A DNA stretch of 39,430 nucleotides from a virus. The notes below the pieces were generated by a model, which saw nothing but the letters and a program-made list of their open reading frames with translations, ran no database searches and was not told where the DNA came from. The stretch covers positions 1 to 39,430 of the IMG/VR virus record IMGVR_UViG_3300043570_000466, one strand, 5' to 3'. Shown here in pieces: positions 22,709 to 33,122 of the stretch (its first letter is position 1; every line of letters starts with the position of its first letter). A program made the position numbers and the translations under genes.

Positions 22709-24109
22709 TTAGTACTGACCAGCACCTTTATTTGTAAGGCTAGTCTTTGTTAATCCAGATTGTCCTTTAAATCTGCCTTCTTCTAAAGCAGTTAAAGATT
22801 CTCTTGCTCTCTTAGCGGATGCTAATCCAAGGAATGCTTCTTGCTCTGCTTGAAGTCTTGTATAATCTTCTCCTGTAGAGATACTCGATAAGAATTCTGA
22901 GCGAGGCGCAATACTTGCTACAGTTTGATAACCCTTACGTGCTTCTTCTTGAGTAATACCAAATGATGCTAGTGCTTCAGCACCTAATGCTCCAGTGGTT
23001 ACATTCTCAAATTGTTTAGAAGTCTCAGACATTGAACCAAGTCCAGTCTTTAAACCTTGTACAGCAGCAGCGCCACCAATTTCAGCAATATTGACCTTGC
23101 GCTTTAATGATGGTAGTCCTTCTGCTGGGTCTAATACTGCAGCAACAATATCTCCCTGAGTAAGCATAGGATAATACTCTGCTAAAGCAGCCTTTGTAAA
23201 TGGGTCAGCATTCTTTACTCTATCTACCGCTAAACCTACTCGGTCAGATACTTCTGCTGCTGAGATATCATTTGCAATAAAAGAGTTCATTCTATCTCTT
23301 GTAGCAAGAGTAGATACACCATAAGATTGTAATACTTGAGTGTATGAACGTTCTGCTGCTAGGTATTCTGCTGCGCTTAATACTGATTTACCAGCAGTAA
23401 GGCGTGTTTTATTTGCAGGAAATCTTTTTTGGAATGCAACCGCTAATGGGTCTTTACTATTAGGGTCTTGCATAATTAATTGAATAGTATCGCTTGTATA
23501 GCCCTTTTGAACTGCTTCGGTTATTGCACTACTTAAGTCGCCAATTCCATATGAAGAAAGTAATGCAGCAATTGCTGCAATTGCATTTACTGAGGCTGCA
23601 GTAACTCCAGATGTAGAAGTTGTACCTAAAGTACCTGTGCCCGTACCTGTGCCTGAACTAGAGCCACCAAGTAAAGTAGGTAATCCATTTTTAGTTCGTT
23701 TTGCATCAGTTGCTGCAGTAATTGCTTCACCAATTGAGGTCCCAGTTAATCCTTGACCGATAGCATCATTTATAACTTTTTGATATTCAGCATCGGTTAA
23801 GTTGGCTTGAGCGCTCCAAGAATCTCCAAAATAACCAGCCTTATTAACGCCACCACGAGATTCATAATATTGTTGAGGTGTCATATTATTAGAAGCAGCG
23901 TTTGATACTATTGCTTGTTTTGTGCTTGGGTCTAATTTAGTATAAGAAACTTTTGTAAAATTAGGGTCTACAGTTTGATACTGACCCACACCTGATAATG
24001 GATTAACTGGTGCTGATGATTGTGGTAATGGATTATAGTTATACGCAGGTGTTGAAGGTACTGGGGGTAAACCCAATCTTGCTCTAGCCTTATCGCGTTC
24101 GTCAACCAT
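22709..24109 (-). CDS. Internal or minor structural protein, 466 aa
   Basis: The 466-aa product has a Pro-rich N-terminus, a Gly/Thr/Ser linker (residues about 148-170), and a helical C-terminal part with features common in actinophage minor structural proteins: YGIGDLSSAITEAVQKGYT, a F.KRFPANKTRL..G...LS.AEYLA.ERSYTQVL repeat-like unit, and LAEYYPMLTQGDIVAAVLDP. No enzymatic motif. Position between portal-side genes and scaffold suggests a protein packaged in the head or ejected with DNA. Confidence 0.6.
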   Translation of the reverse strand: MVDERDKARARLGLPPVPSTPAYNYNPLPQSSAPVNPLSGVGQYQTVDPNFTKVSYTKLDPSTKQAIVSNAASNNMTPQQYYESRGGVNKAGYFGDSWSAQANLTDAEYQKVINDAIGQGLTGTSIGEAITAATDAKRTKNGLPTLLGGSSSGTGTGTGTLGTTSTSGVTAASVNAIAAIAALLSSYGIGDLSSAITEAVQKGYTSDTIQLIMQDPNSKDPLAVAFQKRFPANKTRLTAGKSVLSAAEYLAAERSYTQVLQSYGVSTLATRDRMNSFIANDISAAEVSDRVGLAVDRVKNADPFTKAALAEYYPMLTQGDIVAAVLDPAEGLPSLKRKVNIAEIGGAAAVQGLKTGLGSMSETSKQFENVTTGALGAEALASFGITQEEARKGYQTVASIAPRSEFLSSISTGEDYTRLQAEQEAFLGLASAKRARESLTALEEGRFKGQSGLTKTSLTNKGAGQY

Positions 24110-25026
24110 TACGCTCCCAATCCAAACATCTTAGTCATATCTCTTGCAAGTGAACTTAAAGAATCTTGAGCATTTTTTGTATAAGCCCATTTAGGGTTTT
24201 TACGTAGAGAAATTTCATAATCATATAGTCCCACTAAACCCTTAGGGTCTTTAGCAATACTTTGTAGTTCTTTTAAGTCAATAGCATCTGCATCTTCTTC
24301 AAGTATGTTTGCTCTAGTCTGAAGATATGGACTTAGCAATTGTTTTACAGTGTAGCCTTTATCAATCTTATCTGCTAATGCAGGGAAGTAGGTCTTAGCC
24401 TGTAGGTTAATTAGATTAATATTGGACTTAAGTCTATCTGGGCTAATTGCTGATTCAGTTGTTATCTTTAATAATGAATCTTCATTAAATGGTATACCAT
24501 TATCAGCATAGGCATTCTTTAGTGTAGTGTATGTAACTCCAAAGTTACCTCTTTGAAGGGCAGCCTTAGCCTTAACATCACCTAACTTAGCAGCACCAGT
24601 TATGTTCTTGGCATGTGTGGTAAGATACTTATTAAGGATATTAGCACGTTCTTGAGGAGATACTCCTTGGTAAATGATATTCTCATTTTTACCAACACGC
24701 TTTGTTGAACGTGACATTTGAAGTGCTTGAAGTTCATTGGTAAATGCTGTTGTTAATGCTTTAGGAGCAGTTGCTCCAAACATGTTTGTAAAGGCAGTTG
24801 TAAACTCAGCAACTGCTTCACCAACTGTAGATACGCTTGAATAAGGCTTTCCTTCTGGAGCAAACTCTAAAGGTTTATCAGCAGGTTTATCAGCAGGCTT
24901 GTCTTCGGATGCAGGCTCAACCTTGCTTTTATCTTGACCAGCAGGAGGTTTTTCATTTGGCATCTCAGGGTCTGGATACCAAGAGACTAGGCCATCACCA
25001 TCTAAATCTTGATAACTACCTGACAC
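24109..25026 (-). CDS. Internal or minor structural protein, 305 aa
   Basis: The 305-aa product begins SGSYQDLDGDG and has an acidic, Lys/Pro/Asp-rich N-terminus with three KPAD-like repeats (residues about 40-55). The rest is helical, including LINLQAKTYFPALADKIDKGYTVK and LLSPYLQTRANILEEDADAIDLKEL, segments I know from structural genes of actinophages. Start is GTG with AGGAG 8 nt upstream. Function unknown; probably a virion component paired with the 466-aa neighbour, whose ATG overlaps its stop. Confidence 0.6.
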   Translation of the reverse strand: MSGSYQDLDGDGLVSWYPDPEMPNEKPPAGQDKSKVEPASEDKPADKPADKPLEFAPEGKPYSSVSTVGEAVAEFTTAFTNMFGATAPKALTTAFTNELQALQMSRSTKRVGKNENIIYQGVSPQERANILNKYLTTHAKNITGAAKLGDVKAKAALQRGNFGVTYTTLKNAYADNGIPFNEDSLLKITTESAISPDRLKSNINLINLQAKTYFPALADKIDKGYTVKQLLSPYLQTRANILEEDADAIDLKELQSIAKDPKGLVGLYDYEISLRKNPKWAYTKNAQDSLSSLARDMTKMFGLGA

Positions 25027-25028
25027 TA

Positions 25029-28000
25029 TTAATCTCCTATCAATGGACTAAGAACTGAATTAAAAAATATTGTTGCATTTTCATTGCCTTGAGATAGTTT
25101 AGTTAAAAGTTCTTGAGCATCGGCTCTAGTGTTTCTTTTAAACTCATCTGCTCTATCTGAAGAACCAACTACTCTACTAAGAGTAGCATTCATGTCATCA
25201 TATGCTGCAATCATAGCGGCAAATGTTTCACCAAGGGCTTTATTTGGAGCCTTGTTTTCTCTAAGTAATTTTTTCATATCGTCAATTACTTCAACTCTGC
25301 GTGCATTGCTTTGGCCAGTAGGGCTTATTTGAGTTTCTAAAAGAGGATATGCAATCTTTAATCCTTTTTGACGAGTGGCTAACTGCTCCCTATAGTAACG
25401 TTTTTCATTTGGATTAGTTGCTGCTTGAATTTTAGGGTTAAACTCATCATTTAAAGCATAGTATGCCATTCGAGCAGCGGTAGTAGCCGCTTCACGAATA
25501 AAGTTTTCTTTGCCTTCTGCTACGGCAGGATTTAATGGTTGATTAGATATGAAACCTTTACTCTTTAAGTAAGAATATGATTGTAAATCAGTAGTTCCAC
25601 TTACTGGAATAAAAAATGAACCAGCATCTCTATGCTCAATAAGTAATTTTTCGTTTTTGCGAACAAACTTTTCAGCCTCAATTGTTTTACGGAATGAAGC
25701 AAATCCTGTAGTATCTCTAGCAAAGTTAGTATAGGCTAATTTATCTGGATACAGTTTAGCAAAAGAAACAAGAGCCTTGCTTAAAGCATTTGGCTGGCCT
25801 TCGTATTTCTTCATCATCTTCTGGAATTCAGAATCCCAAGTAAATACACCAGAATCAATAAGTTCTTTTGGAACTCCTTTGGTATCAAATGCCACAATTG
25901 AAGCAATTGTACCCTGACCCATTACTAATTTTACAAAATCAACGTTTTTAGCCTGAGTTGCTATATTTTCAAAAAATGGTTGTAGTTCACTTGCGTTTGT
26001 TGGACCATTTCCAGTTGATACTAATAACTTAATTGCTTTTACAGCAGAAGAAAATCTTGACTCACTGTTTTCAACTGAACCAGCAGCATAGTTATATGCA
26101 CGTCTTAGGTTTGCTGGAAGCGCTTTTTCCCAGGCTGGAGCATCTGGATTTAATGTACCAGTTATACTTGTTTCGTAACCCTTTATATATTCACCAACAA
26201 ATGGCAGATTAGTCATTGCATCTACAGAAAGTGATGCAAGTGGGTTAGAAAGAGTAGGATTCCAGAACTCAGGGTCTAAAGATGGTGTTAACATCTTTAC
26301 GTATCCACCAAAGTTAACTGGCATTGGAGTATAACTTACTAAACCTATTAAACTAAATGTTTTAAGCATTGCGGCTGCAAACAAGTCATCACCTGGGTAG
26401 GTAAAATACTTTTGCCCTTTATCGTCTTCATGGATAAATCCAGAATCTTCAAATGTCTGGTTAAGAATTGCAAGACGGACTAATCCACGTTTTTCATATT
26501 TACCTAGACGAGCAAGACGACGATAGAAATCCTCTGTTGCACGATAGTAACGGCCAAGTGTACGTAAACTATAAGCCAAGTTAGTACGGACATCACCATT
26601 ATCAACAAATCCTAATGTTCTATTACGAGCAAGATTCATTGCCGTCTCGTGTACGGAAGCACGTGCTATAGAATCAGCACCTTCTTCACCAAGACCATTA
26701 TCCATTAGGCTCTTCTTGGTATTTGCTTCTGTTTTCATTAATTGTTTACGGAACATAAAATAATTTGCAAGAGTAATTGGCTCTCTATCTAATAGAGCAA
26801 TTTGTTTACCCATCCAACCATATCCAGAGTTAATTATTCTATATGAAATTTCAGAGAAATTCTTTCCAGTTAATGGAACAATTTCTTTACCCATAAGAGT
26901 TTCTGGGCGTGCATAAGGTTTGTCTAATTTTACTAAATCATCAATAGTAAAGTTATCCATACCACCCTTATTACGGATAGCGGTTACTAAATCCATATTG
27001 ATACGGCCAGAAAAATCTCTTAATGCATATGATGCGTCAGCGTATATATGTGCCGCTAAACCTTCAGCGCCTTGCTCAGAGTATATTGCAAACTTTTTAG
27101 CAATATCATTTCCTGGACCTTTAATATAGTCAACAAGTTTTCCAATTACTATCTCTTGTTTTTTGCCAATATTCCATAGAACAATATTTCCAAATTGACC
27201 GTTGGGTCTACCGACTGTATTATTAAGTTCAAATAACCAGTGTAGAACTGCCTTGTCACTCATGCTTGAAAATTCGCTAAACTCTCCTTTAAAGGAAAGC
27301 CCCTTTAGTGCTTCTTGATTCTGTACATTAAATCGTACAGATGGACCAAATTCTTTTAATGACTTAGACATTTCTTCTGCCTCAGTATATGGACGTTCCG
27401 CCTTAACAGTTGCTCCATTAAGTTCATCAAGAACTTTATACCCTTCGAACTCTGCAAAATCACCAGCAAATTTGGCATCATTTTTAGTAATAGTACTAAA
27501 TTTATTTTTAAGCATAGCAGTTGCTACGGCTTTATTAATCATAGTTGGATTATCAGCCATCATTAGCAACTCTTCTTTGCTATAATGTTTTTTAACAATT
27601 TTATATACGTTATCGTAGATAAATCCTAAATTTCTATCTTGCTTTTCTTTTCCAGTAACAGTTATTTTTGTTCCAGCGGGTCTTGCAGCACGAATTGCTC
27701 GAGATGCAGCGCGTCCTTTTATGTAATTTCCAAATCCTTCTGCTCCAGCAATTACTCCATACATACCAAGTTCTTCTGTGGAAGAACGAAGTCCAAGTCT
27801 AGGATAAAGGTTTGCAAAAGACCAAGCATCAGCAAGGCCTCTGCTGTAAGCATTGCTTGTAAAACGGCCCAAAAATGCAGTAAGAACTCCACCACGTTGT
27901 GCAATATTGCGCCATTCCGTAAAGTCAGGTAATGAACGATAGTCACTTAATTGATACTGGCGAATAGCACGAGGAGTACCATCTAGTGTTTGGCCGGCAT

Positions 28001-30323
28001 TAAATCTATCAAGAAATATATTATCAGCATTGGCTGCATCATCAAGTTGGGAAACTTCAATTTCTTTAACTTTGCCTTTAAGTTCTTTTTTGTTTTTTAA
28101 CTCTCTACCAAGTCTTGCAGAAACAATTTTAAGTTCATCATCAATTGCATTTACACGGTCCAAATCACCAGCAGCAAGTGCATCTGCTTTATCAGCCTTA
28201 AGGGCTTTTGAACGCAAAGTATATTCTGAAATTTTAGCATTTACAGAAGCAATAAGGCGGACAGCCTTACCTTCTGCATTTGCTGAAACAAGAGCATCTT
28301 GTACCTTTTTACGAACACCTTTAGGTGCAGTAAGTGTGGCTCCACCTTTTACGGTTCTCAAAACATCAGCAAGGTCACCTATATCAACAGCGCTTTGGCT
28401 TGGTGAGTAAAGTTCTCTTGACATATCATCAAGTTTAGAAAGAGCAAGTTTTCCTTCATTAGATAGGTTAAGTCCCATACCCACACCTAATGTCTTAAGC
28501 AAACCTTTAAATATAAGAAGACGTTCACCTTCGCTAGCATTTAACCAAACTGCACGCATCTGCCCAGCAGATGTTTTGTCAAGAACTGTACGTGCTAATC
28601 TAAAAATTTGAGTTGCACTAGAACCATCGCTAATATTAATGATACGTTCATTTTTAGGAGCAATTGCAAATGTACGAGTTACTCTATCAATTTTAGCAAG
28701 TGTTGATTGGTCTTTTGCTGCTAATATTTTAGGAACAGAGGTTTTTTGAAATCCTATTTTCTTTGCCCAAATTAACGGGTCAAGAGAAAATTGTGCAATA
28801 AATTCTTCTTGAGTTTTAGTCACATCAAGTGCTGAGTAACGTTCAGTTCCCAAAGTCTTGGCAACGGTATCTTTAAATTTGTTACTTGCGGTACGAGTAC
28901 GACTCATATAAGGTATAAGTGTATCTTTGCCAGCGATTCCAGCATTGCCTGATAAAATTTCTGTAAAGCGTCTACCATTGTCAAAATACATTAATGCATC
29001 ATCAGCATTGCGAACATCGGCTTTAGCCAAATCATTAACTACATTGATATTGATTTCAGGAAATCTATCTTGTAAACGATTAAGGGCTTGAGCCTTAGTA
29101 GGTAAATCACCATTACGGAAAGTTTCAATTAACTTTCCTGCTTCGTCCCAGTAGTTACGAACTTTAACTCTAGTAAATGCTTGTTCAAGAGGAATAGCGC
29201 CTTCGCCAACTTTAATAAATCCATATTTAGCAACCATTAAGCCACGATTAATTTTACCACCAACAATAAGTGGGTCAAGGGCAAAAGTTACACCAAAATC
29301 TATTGGTGCAGAAATAGTACTAAATAATGCTCTTGCCTTGCTATCACCTAAGACTGCTTGTTCATACTCATGTGGAAGCAATGAAATTACTGCACGAGCA
29401 ATATCACGTCCAGGACTTATTTTAGATTTTTCAAATCTTGCTACAGCGTTAGAAACTTCTTTTAATGCTTCTTCTTCGCCACTAACATAACGATTAATTA
29501 AATCTAAAACGCCTGCATTGTTTTCATATTGTTCAAAGTTTTCAATTAAATCTTCTTTAGAGGCAAGCAATCTACCAACATATGATGCAGCAGGAGTTAA
29601 GTCATTATTAAACTGAGCAACTGCTTTTTCGTCAAATACTCTGTTTGGTGCAGCAGCCTGTTCCCAATATTTTTTCCATGTAGTTGAATCATCTGTTGGT
29701 AATGCATCTTCTCCACCAGGAAGTAATTCTTTAAATCCTTCAACAGTATATCGCCCAAAAGAAGTTAATAAATTATCGCCTTCTGCTTGCGCTAACCTGG
29801 CAGCAATAAATGGTTGTTTAACAAGTTTTTCTTGAGGACGTACTAGAAGTTCTAACCCTTTTTCAACTTTAGTAGCAGTTTTACCGCCAACTTCAGTTTC
29901 AGTAAATTCATTAAATAAACCTTTTACGCCACCAATTGCTGCCCTTCCACCTGCTGAAAGAGCACCTAATGGGCTAAGTGATTGAAGGTTCTTAACAGCA
30001 TCTATTGCTGTAGTTCCGCCACCATACCATACAGCACTTTTAACTGATGATAATATATTACCTAAAAAACTTTTATCTTCTTTAGCATATTTAGGACTAT
30101 ACATTGATGTTAAAGCATCACGAGTAACTTTGTCCATAGCCTGAAACTTTTTGTAGGCATCACCTTGTGAAAGTGAAGTAAGTTCATTATGCTTATTGCG
30201 CAGGTCAACCATCGCAGCAAGTTGATTAACCTCATTCTTTGGCAATGCTCTTTGAGCAGCCGCTACAGCCACACCAGGTGCGGACTCAGCAATTTTAGTT
30301 AACGGTTTGTCTTTCTCGGCCAT
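25029..30323 (-). CDS. Giant virion protein, 1764 aa
   Basis: At 1764 codons this single frame is 13 percent of the window. The sequence is mostly helical, with Lys/Glu-rich stretches (one coiled-coil-like segment around residues 700-760, LIASVNAKISEYTLRSKALK...), and several hydrophobic patches near the N-terminus (SSVKSAVWYGGGTTAIDAV, LGALSAGGRAAIGGV) and C-terminal third (LIGLVSYTPMPVNFGGYV). I see no RNA polymerase or protease motif. In podoviruses a protein of this size and place is usually an internal core/ejection protein that helps DNA cross the wall. Alternative: divergent virion RNA polymerase, not supported by visible motifs. Confidence 0.6.
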   Translation of the reverse strand: MAEKDKPLTKIAESAPGVAVAAAQRALPKNEVNQLAAMVDLRNKHNELTSLSQGDAYKKFQAMDKVTRDALTSMYSPKYAKEDKSFLGNILSSVKSAVWYGGGTTAIDAVKNLQSLSPLGALSAGGRAAIGGVKGLFNEFTETEVGGKTATKVEKGLELLVRPQEKLVKQPFIAARLAQAEGDNLLTSFGRYTVEGFKELLPGGEDALPTDDSTTWKKYWEQAAAPNRVFDEKAVAQFNNDLTPAASYVGRLLASKEDLIENFEQYENNAGVLDLINRYVSGEEEALKEVSNAVARFEKSKISPGRDIARAVISLLPHEYEQAVLGDSKARALFSTISAPIDFGVTFALDPLIVGGKINRGLMVAKYGFIKVGEGAIPLEQAFTRVKVRNYWDEAGKLIETFRNGDLPTKAQALNRLQDRFPEININVVNDLAKADVRNADDALMYFDNGRRFTEILSGNAGIAGKDTLIPYMSRTRTASNKFKDTVAKTLGTERYSALDVTKTQEEFIAQFSLDPLIWAKKIGFQKTSVPKILAAKDQSTLAKIDRVTRTFAIAPKNERIINISDGSSATQIFRLARTVLDKTSAGQMRAVWLNASEGERLLIFKGLLKTLGVGMGLNLSNEGKLALSKLDDMSRELYSPSQSAVDIGDLADVLRTVKGGATLTAPKGVRKKVQDALVSANAEGKAVRLIASVNAKISEYTLRSKALKADKADALAAGDLDRVNAIDDELKIVSARLGRELKNKKELKGKVKEIEVSQLDDAANADNIFLDRFNAGQTLDGTPRAIRQYQLSDYRSLPDFTEWRNIAQRGGVLTAFLGRFTSNAYSRGLADAWSFANLYPRLGLRSSTEELGMYGVIAGAEGFGNYIKGRAASRAIRAARPAGTKITVTGKEKQDRNLGFIYDNVYKIVKKHYSKEELLMMADNPTMINKAVATAMLKNKFSTITKNDAKFAGDFAEFEGYKVLDELNGATVKAERPYTEAEEMSKSLKEFGPSVRFNVQNQEALKGLSFKGEFSEFSSMSDKAVLHWLFELNNTVGRPNGQFGNIVLWNIGKKQEIVIGKLVDYIKGPGNDIAKKFAIYSEQGAEGLAAHIYADASYALRDFSGRINMDLVTAIRNKGGMDNFTIDDLVKLDKPYARPETLMGKEIVPLTGKNFSEISYRIINSGYGWMGKQIALLDREPITLANYFMFRKQLMKTEANTKKSLMDNGLGEEGADSIARASVHETAMNLARNRTLGFVDNGDVRTNLAYSLRTLGRYYRATEDFYRRLARLGKYEKRGLVRLAILNQTFEDSGFIHEDDKGQKYFTYPGDDLFAAAMLKTFSLIGLVSYTPMPVNFGGYVKMLTPSLDPEFWNPTLSNPLASLSVDAMTNLPFVGEYIKGYETSITGTLNPDAPAWEKALPANLRRAYNYAAGSVENSESRFSSAVKAIKLLVSTGNGPTNASELQPFFENIATQAKNVDFVKLVMGQGTIASIVAFDTKGVPKELIDSGVFTWDSEFQKMMKKYEGQPNALSKALVSFAKLYPDKLAYTNFARDTTGFASFRKTIEAEKFVRKNEKLLIEHRDAGSFFIPVSGTTDLQSYSYLKSKGFISNQPLNPAVAEGKENFIREAATTAARMAYYALNDEFNPKIQAATNPNEKRYYREQLATRQKGLKIAYPLLETQISPTGQSNARRVEVIDDMKKLLRENKAPNKALGETFAAMIAAYDDMNATLSRVVGSSDRADEFKRNTRADAQELLTKLSQGNENATIFFNSVLSPLIGD

Positions 30324-30754
30324 TAAAGACCTCGTGAGGAAACAAAGTTATAAAGGTCTTGTACTTCTCCAGTAGGGTCAATATCAATCATTGACGCAAG
30401 AACCTCAGACAATGAGCGCTCACGAGGTAAATTAAGTGCTTCACTTCCTGGGCCTGCACCAAAATCCATACCAGCAGTTAATGGTTCATTTGGTCGCTCA
30501 GTAGGGGCAGTTAAAGGTGTCATAGGCTCTAACATTGCAGCCATAGGGTTTGCATTTGATGTAGTAGGTTTATTTGGTCCAGCCATAGGCGCAGCCATTT
30601 GTTGTGCCATTGTCTTTTGACCTTCGCCATAGGCAAGTCCAGGAATATATTTGGCTGCTTGTGTGCCAGATTGTCCTGCTCCGCCTGTTGCGGAAACATT
30701 TGCTGGATTGTTCTGTGGTGCTGTTGGGCGCATGCCTCCACGATTTTCAGCCAT
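30323..30754 (-). CDS. Low-complexity structural-region protein, 143 aa
   Basis: The N-terminal 110 residues are rich in Pro, Ala, Asn, Gly, Met and Gln and probably disordered; the C-terminus RSLSEVLASMIDIDPTGEVQDLYNFVSSRGL is ordered and looks conserved. A strong AGGAGG precedes the ATG. It lies between the protease-like and giant virion genes and could be a protease substrate or scaffold-like helper; this is inference. Confidence 0.55.
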   Translation of the reverse strand: MAENRGGMRPTAPQNNPANVSATGGAGQSGTQAAKYIPGLAYGEGQKTMAQQMAAPMAGPNKPTTSNANPMAAMLEPMTPLTAPTERPNEPLTAGMDFGAGPGSEALNLPRERSLSEVLASMIDIDPTGEVQDLYNFVSSRGL

Positions 30755-30763
30755 GATTTCCTC

Positions 30764-31306
30764 CTACTTAATTTTTCTAGGTTGTTCTTTTGATATATAA
30801 GGACCTGCAGTAAATGCGGTAAGTTTAGATGCTATTTCCATTGCTTCATAAGCATCTGCGCCAGCATGTATAGCACCAAGTGCGTATGCTGCTCCTGAGC
30901 CTGCAGCGTATACTCCATCTGCAGATTTACTTATAGACAATTCTTGGTCAACATCAAATATTTCCCCACCAACAGCAATAATAAACTGAAAGCGAGTTTC
31001 TTTAGTATCTTCATCAAAGTTATAACCATTCTCTGTCATACACTTGCGAAGAGATGGCATTGCTTTTCTAATCATAAAACGATAAAGGTCTTCTTTATCT
31101 TGTTTTGTAGGAATAGGTGATTCCCAAATATGTTGTGCTATATCGCAAGGTAAAGTCTCTCCAGAACCTGCAATTAAAAACGAACCATTTGCAGTAATCT
31201 TTTCAACTTCAGGATGCGTATAAATACGCCCACCCTCATCAGTTGTTTGACTATCGGCAACTATGAAGCATCTGTCTTTATGTTCTAAGCCTATTATAGT
31301 TGTCAT
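30764..31306 (-). CDS. HslV/proteasome-like Ntn protease
   Basis: The 180-aa product matches the beta-subunit fold of HslV and proteasomes. M1 is followed by T2-T-I, so T2 would be the N-terminal nucleophile after Met removal. D18 (FIVADSQTT) corresponds to the conserved Asp17 and K36 (VEKI) to Lys33; FLIAGSGE corresponds to the next turn; and YAAGSGAAYALGA near the C-terminus matches the HslV GSGG.YA.AA motif. No ATPase partner (HslU) is seen. It sits between portal and internal virion genes, where phages place the prohead protease, so processing of capsid or scaffold is a reasonable role. Confidence 0.82.
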   Translation of the reverse strand: MTTIIGLEHKDRCFIVADSQTTDEGGRIYTHPEVEKITANGSFLIAGSGETLPCDIAQHIWESPIPTKQDKEDLYRFMIRKAMPSLRKCMTENGYNFDEDTKETRFQFIIAVGGEIFDVDQELSISKSADGVYAAGSGAAYALGAIHAGADAYEAMEIASKLTAFTAGPYISKEQPRKIK

Positions 31307-31323
31307 TGTCCCCTACTTGGTTA

Positions 31324-33108
31324 TTAGCCCCTAGTTACTACTCTTGCGTTTCCTTTTCCACCTGCTGTTAAACTTGTTAAAATTGTTTGAATATCTGGTG
31401 GTGGTGCCATAGATTCACTGATTGGTGCACCTTGCTCAGGAGAAGGAGAGCCTCCTACTGGGGCACCAGAGGGAGCAGGGGACGTTTGCTCAACCATTGG
31501 ATTAGAAGCGCCAGCAGGAGGGACCTGTTGTTGCGGTGCAAAGGTAGCCTCAATAGCATCTTCTAATGCTTGTCCCTTTTGGCGAGCCTTGATTACCGCA
31601 GCAATTTTATTTACCATATCAGATGGGTCTTGTCCCTGTGTTGCCATCGCTGGAATGGCTTGAGCCATTGCTGTAATACCACCGAGTAATGCTGTACGCA
31701 TATCTTCGATTTCAATCTTTTCAAGTTCTTGTGTTACGTTAACTGTAAATGGCAACTCACGCATAGCCATATCTTTAGAAATTAACTTGCCTCCAAGAGC
31801 CTGTAGCATAAAGATAAGACCTTGGGCTGGATTAAGACCAGCAAGCATTCCATAACGAACATCAGCAGAATAATCTTTTTTGATATCCTTGGTTGGCTTG
31901 TATGTAATTTCATAAGGTGAGCCAGAGTCTACACCACGAATTGTTTTTTCTTCAGGGTAGATTGATTCATCAACTTCAAAACAGATACTAATAACATCAC
32001 GAAGTGCTGCAGCAAAGATTGCTTGGGCTGATTTAACCTGTGTATCAAATGCTCCCATAAGAGCCTGTACACCTTGACCAGTAACAATAGATGCATCAAT
32101 ATTACCAGTACGTCCTTCTGGATAACGAGCACCAACTCTAAGTTCTTGGTTAAGTAATGTTTGTTCTGTAAATGCGCCTTGTGGTAGAGTAAGTTCTACT
32201 CGACGAACACCTGCTGGGTTGGCGGTACGGATAACCGCATCTCCACCCAACTGTAATTCTTGTACATCTTGTGGAAGTACAATAGGTGCCTGTACTGATT
32301 TCTCCGCTGCTTCCATTGCCAATAAGGCGAAACGGTTGCGGAGTAACTGAATTCCAAGTACGTCGTCAAATTGTCCACGTAGTTCGCTATCAATAGATGG
32401 CTTACGTGCTACAACTACCATCATCTTACCAAGAGGATTCTTGGCTTGTGATAATACTAAATTATCCTTTGAAGGGATATAAACAACTGATTGGTCTTTA
32501 TCGTAATAACGAATCATCTCAACCATGCCATTTAGGTCTTGCTTGTAACCCATTCCGCCAAGAAGTATATTATCATATTCTGGGAACTGACTTACTAACT
32601 CACCTAATGTTAAACTGTATCTTTTAGCAAATGCTACGCAACGACCATATCTATCAAACTCTGGATATGCTCCAATTGGATTTTCAATACGAACACGAGG
32701 AAGATTTGCTTCATCATCTAATTCTATAATAAACGGAACAAAGCCGTAGGTTATATACCAGTCTGCTCCTGAGTACATCTGGACCGATAGGTCAGAATGC
32801 GAAAAATAATTACTAGCAATACGAGTACGCTTATCGGCAAAATTACGAGCACGGTCATTAACCGCATTAGCCGCCGAGCAGTTGACTGCTGGGAGAGGAG
32901 CCATAACCTCTGAAAGGTCTCTGGCAACGACATCAATAAAATTTGCAACGACATTAGCATCTACACCATCTGGAAAGAAGTCAGGATAGACTTCAGAAAT
33001 TTTGCCCTTACGAACAGCAAGAACATCTAGATTGCGAGCATCTCTCTCGCTATTACGATAACGTAGCGATTGGACTCGCGCCGATATCTGTTCAATTGTT
33101 AATGCCAT
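31324..33108 (-). CDS. Portal protein
   Basis: The 594-aa product has portal features: an N-terminal helical part with MALTIEQISARVQSLRYRN, a beta-rich stem (VRIENPIGAYPEFDRYGRCVAFAKRY), a long central helix region, and a low-complexity Pro/Gln/Ser C-terminal tail (residues about 530-580). It forms the dodecameric DNA entry ring. Position one small gene downstream of terminase supports the call. Sequence motifs for portals are weak, so context carries part of the weight. Confidence 0.82.
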   Translation of the reverse strand: MALTIEQISARVQSLRYRNSERDARNLDVLAVRKGKISEVYPDFFPDGVDANVVANFIDVVARDLSEVMAPLPAVNCSAANAVNDRARNFADKRTRIASNYFSHSDLSVQMYSGADWYITYGFVPFIIELDDEANLPRVRIENPIGAYPEFDRYGRCVAFAKRYSLTLGELVSQFPEYDNILLGGMGYKQDLNGMVEMIRYYDKDQSVVYIPSKDNLVLSQAKNPLGKMMVVVARKPSIDSELRGQFDDVLGIQLLRNRFALLAMEAAEKSVQAPIVLPQDVQELQLGGDAVIRTANPAGVRRVELTLPQGAFTEQTLLNQELRVGARYPEGRTGNIDASIVTGQGVQALMGAFDTQVKSAQAIFAAALRDVISICFEVDESIYPEEKTIRGVDSGSPYEITYKPTKDIKKDYSADVRYGMLAGLNPAQGLIFMLQALGGKLISKDMAMRELPFTVNVTQELEKIEIEDMRTALLGGITAMAQAIPAMATQGQDPSDMVNKIAAVIKARQKGQALEDAIEATFAPQQQVPPAGASNPMVEQTSPAPSGAPVGGSPSPEQGAPISESMAPPPDIQTILTSLTAGGKGNARVVTRG

Positions 33109-33122
33109 CTACGTCCTAACGA

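Noticed and set aside
25029-30323. Virion RNA polymerase as in N4
   Set aside because: I see none of the T7-like polymerase motifs, and the length is about half that of N4 vRNAP. Left as unknown virion protein.
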